Source of the DNA: Actinomycetes bacterium
GTDB taxonomy: Bacteria; Actinomycetota; Acidimicrobiia; Acidimicrobiales; CADCSY01
Reading direction: 5' to 3'
Assembly: GCA_025464025.1 (NCBI GenBank)
Contig: JAODBP010000157.1
Location: forward strand, 1 to 14,854
Length of the DNA: 14,854 nucleotides
Made by a program: the position numbers and the translations under genes
Notes under the pieces: model-generated
Told to the model about the DNA's origin: nothing
What the model saw: only the letters and a program-made list of their open reading frames with translations
Databases searched by the model: none
In this document: positions 13,814 to 14,854 of the stretch, piece by piece
Layout: each line of letters begins with the position of its first letter
Position numbering within the stretch: position 1 is the stretch's first letter

Positions 13814-14854
13814 TCAGCCTCTGCCGCGCTGCTTGGGCTGCGGCTTCCAGATGTCGATGATCGAGAGCAGACCGAGCAGGACCGCCGGGATGGCCAGCAG
13901 GGCGAGCCTGGCCTGGGGCGTCCCGAGGTAGCCGAAGAGGAACCCGAGCTTGGGGATGTGCGCCTTGTACTTCCAGCCCGTGCCGGTGGCCGGGACCGAC
14001 CACGGGTCCGCCGTGTCGTTGAAGTCGCCCTGGGTCTGGAACGACCGGCCCTGGTCGTTGGTCGTGATGTCGACGATGCGGTGGGTGACCAGCGTGCCCG
14101 GGCGGTCGGGGCGGTCGAAGGTGATGATGTCGCCCTTCTTCAGGTCGCTGGCGTCGACCTTCGTGAGCACGACCATGTCGCCGGTGTCGAACGTCGGGTG
14201 CATCGAGCCCGATCGCACGAAGAACATCTGGTAGGGCAGGAACTTCGGCCCGATGGAGACGATGAACACCATGGCCACGATCAGCGAGGCAGCGACGGTG
14301 CCGATCCGGGTGGCCCAGACCTTGAGCGCGTTGCGGCGCTCGTCGGCCTTGGGCGGCTCGCCGATCCAGACGCCGGGACCGGAGAAGAACGACTCCTCGG
14401 CCGAGGCGACGACGGGCATGCGCGACGCGCCCTGGTCAGCCGGCGCCGACGTGAACGAGAAGGCCGTCGGGTCGGAGGCGGGCGGGACGGGCGGCTCGGG
14501 TGCGGGCGGCTCTGGTGTCGGGGGCACGTAGGCGGCCGGCTCCGGTGTGGGCGGCTCGGGCGTCGGCGGCACGTAGGCGACGGGCTCGGGCTCGGGCTCG
14601 GGCTGGGGCTCGGGGGCCGGGGGGACGTAGGCGGCCGGCTCGGGTGTGGGCGGCTCGGGCGTCGGCGGCACGTAGGCGATGGGCTCGGGCTGCGGGGCCG
14701 AGGGCACGGGGGCCACGGGCTCGGGGGCCGGCGGAGCGAACTCGGGCTGGGGGGCCGGCGGGACGTAGGCGACGGGCTCGGGTGCGGGCGGCACGTACGG
14801 GGCCGGCGGGGGCACGGGCGCCGCCGGCGGGGCCCAGGCGACGGGCTCGGTCAC
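13814..14854 (-). CDS. SipW-type signal peptidase I with long Pro-rich N-terminal region (possibly cut by window edge)
   Basis: At least 346 residues are visible. The frame reaches the right edge, where a GTG at 14854-14852 could be the start or an internal Val. Residues 1-~128 are Pro/Glu/Ala repeats (YVPPxPEP). TM1 is at ~186-203. The catalytic block FVRSGSMHPTFDTGDMV puts the Ser nucleophile at 217. GDIITFDRP follows, then TLVTHRIVDI, where His 258 replaces the Lys of ordinary bacterial type I peptidases, as in the SipW/archaeal/ER-type (Ser-His) subfamily. TQGDFNDTADPW (274-285) supplies the conserved Asp. A C-terminal membrane segment (~316-335) fits SipW enzymes. These enzymes release TasA-type and related substrates, and such a candidate substrate lies directly downstream. 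It is the most upstream visible gene of the four-gene operon. Confidence 0.88.
   Translation of the reverse strand: MTEPVAWAPPAAPVPPPAPYVPPAPEPVAYVPPAPQPEFAPPAPEPVAPVPSAPQPEPIAYVPPTPEPPTPEPAAYVPPAPEPQPEPEPEPVAYVPPTPEPPTPEPAAYVPPTPEPPAPEPPVPPASDPTAFSFTSAPADQGASRMPVVASAEESFFSGPGVWIGEPPKADERRNALKVWATRIGTVAASLIVAMVFIVSIGPKFLPYQMFFVRSGSMHPTFDTGDMVVLTKVDASDLKKGDIITFDRPDRPGTLVTHRIVDITTNDQGRSFQTQGDFNDTADPWSVPATGTGWKYKAHIPKLGFLFGYLGTPQARLALLAIPAVLLGLLSIIDIWKPQPKQRGRG
13818..13822 (-). promoter_or_regulatory. Ribosome binding site AGAGG for the SipW-dependent-type protein
   Basis: AGAGG on the minus strand, 6 bases before ATG 13811, lies inside the last codons of the signal peptidase gene. It fixes the start at 13811 rather than at an in-frame extension reaching 14003 inside the peptidase gene, and it implies coupled translation. 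Confidence 0.7.
14526..14690 (-). repeat. Near-identical 66-bp direct repeat in the Pro-rich coding region
   Basis: Bases 14526-14591 and 14625-14690 match at 64 of 66 positions and are offset by 99 bases, a multiple of three, so the frame is kept. They encode PxAYVPPTPEPPTPEPAAYV-type sequence. The near identity suggests recent expansion of the Pro/Glu repeat by slippage or unequal recombination. Confidence 0.85.

Overview
The window is very GC-rich, and the antisense frames of its genes stay open for long stretches. It reads as chromosomal DNA of a high-GC Gram-positive actinobacterium. Thr/Pro-rich secreted linkers, type IV-type minor pilins, an HD-GYP protein and a SipW-type signal peptidase would suit Acidimicrobiia or relatives, but that placement is inference. 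No tRNA, rRNA, CRISPR array, insertion sequence or phage gene was recognised. Almost everything here concerns building or decorating the cell surface.

Layout. (1) 1-248 (+) is the 3' end of an unrecognised gene. (2) 241-3556 (-) is a translationally coupled operon of three class III (type IV-like) prepilins, transcribed in the order PilV/GspI-like, PilW/GspJ-like, PilX/GspK-like. (3) Diverging from it at 3631-4827 (+) is a membrane HD-GYP protein with a complete c-di-GMP phosphodiesterase-type motif set, a C-terminal membrane segment and a Thr-rich tail. (4) After a potentially structured 190-base leader, 5019-9206 (+) encodes a 1395-residue secreted protein. It has a signal peptide, an SGNH-hydrolase-like domain with all recognisable catalytic positions replaced, eight Ig-like repeats arranged as two four-domain super-repeats, a post-COAP-like domain and a GYDxx pentapeptide tract. 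A perfect 12-bp hairpin follows. (5) 9403-10020 (+) is a small regulator with a receiver-like domain lacking an evident phospho-acceptor and a LuxR-type HTH. (6) 10146-14854 (-) is a tightly packed four-gene operon: SipW-type signal peptidase, a SipW-dependent-type exported protein with an FN3-like domain, a two-TM protein with a Cache-like outer domain and no output domain, and a secreted protein whose C-terminal domain resembles the TasA/CalY matrix-fibre family behind a Thr-rich linker.

How it may work together (inference). The minor pilins could form a pilus tip or initiation complex, the HD-GYP protein could link surface state to c-di-GMP, and the large repeat protein and SipW/TasA-like cassette could supply secreted adhesin and matrix. 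The most interesting candidates are the SipW-Cache-TasA-like cassette and the catalytically dead SGNH/Ig/GYD surface protein.
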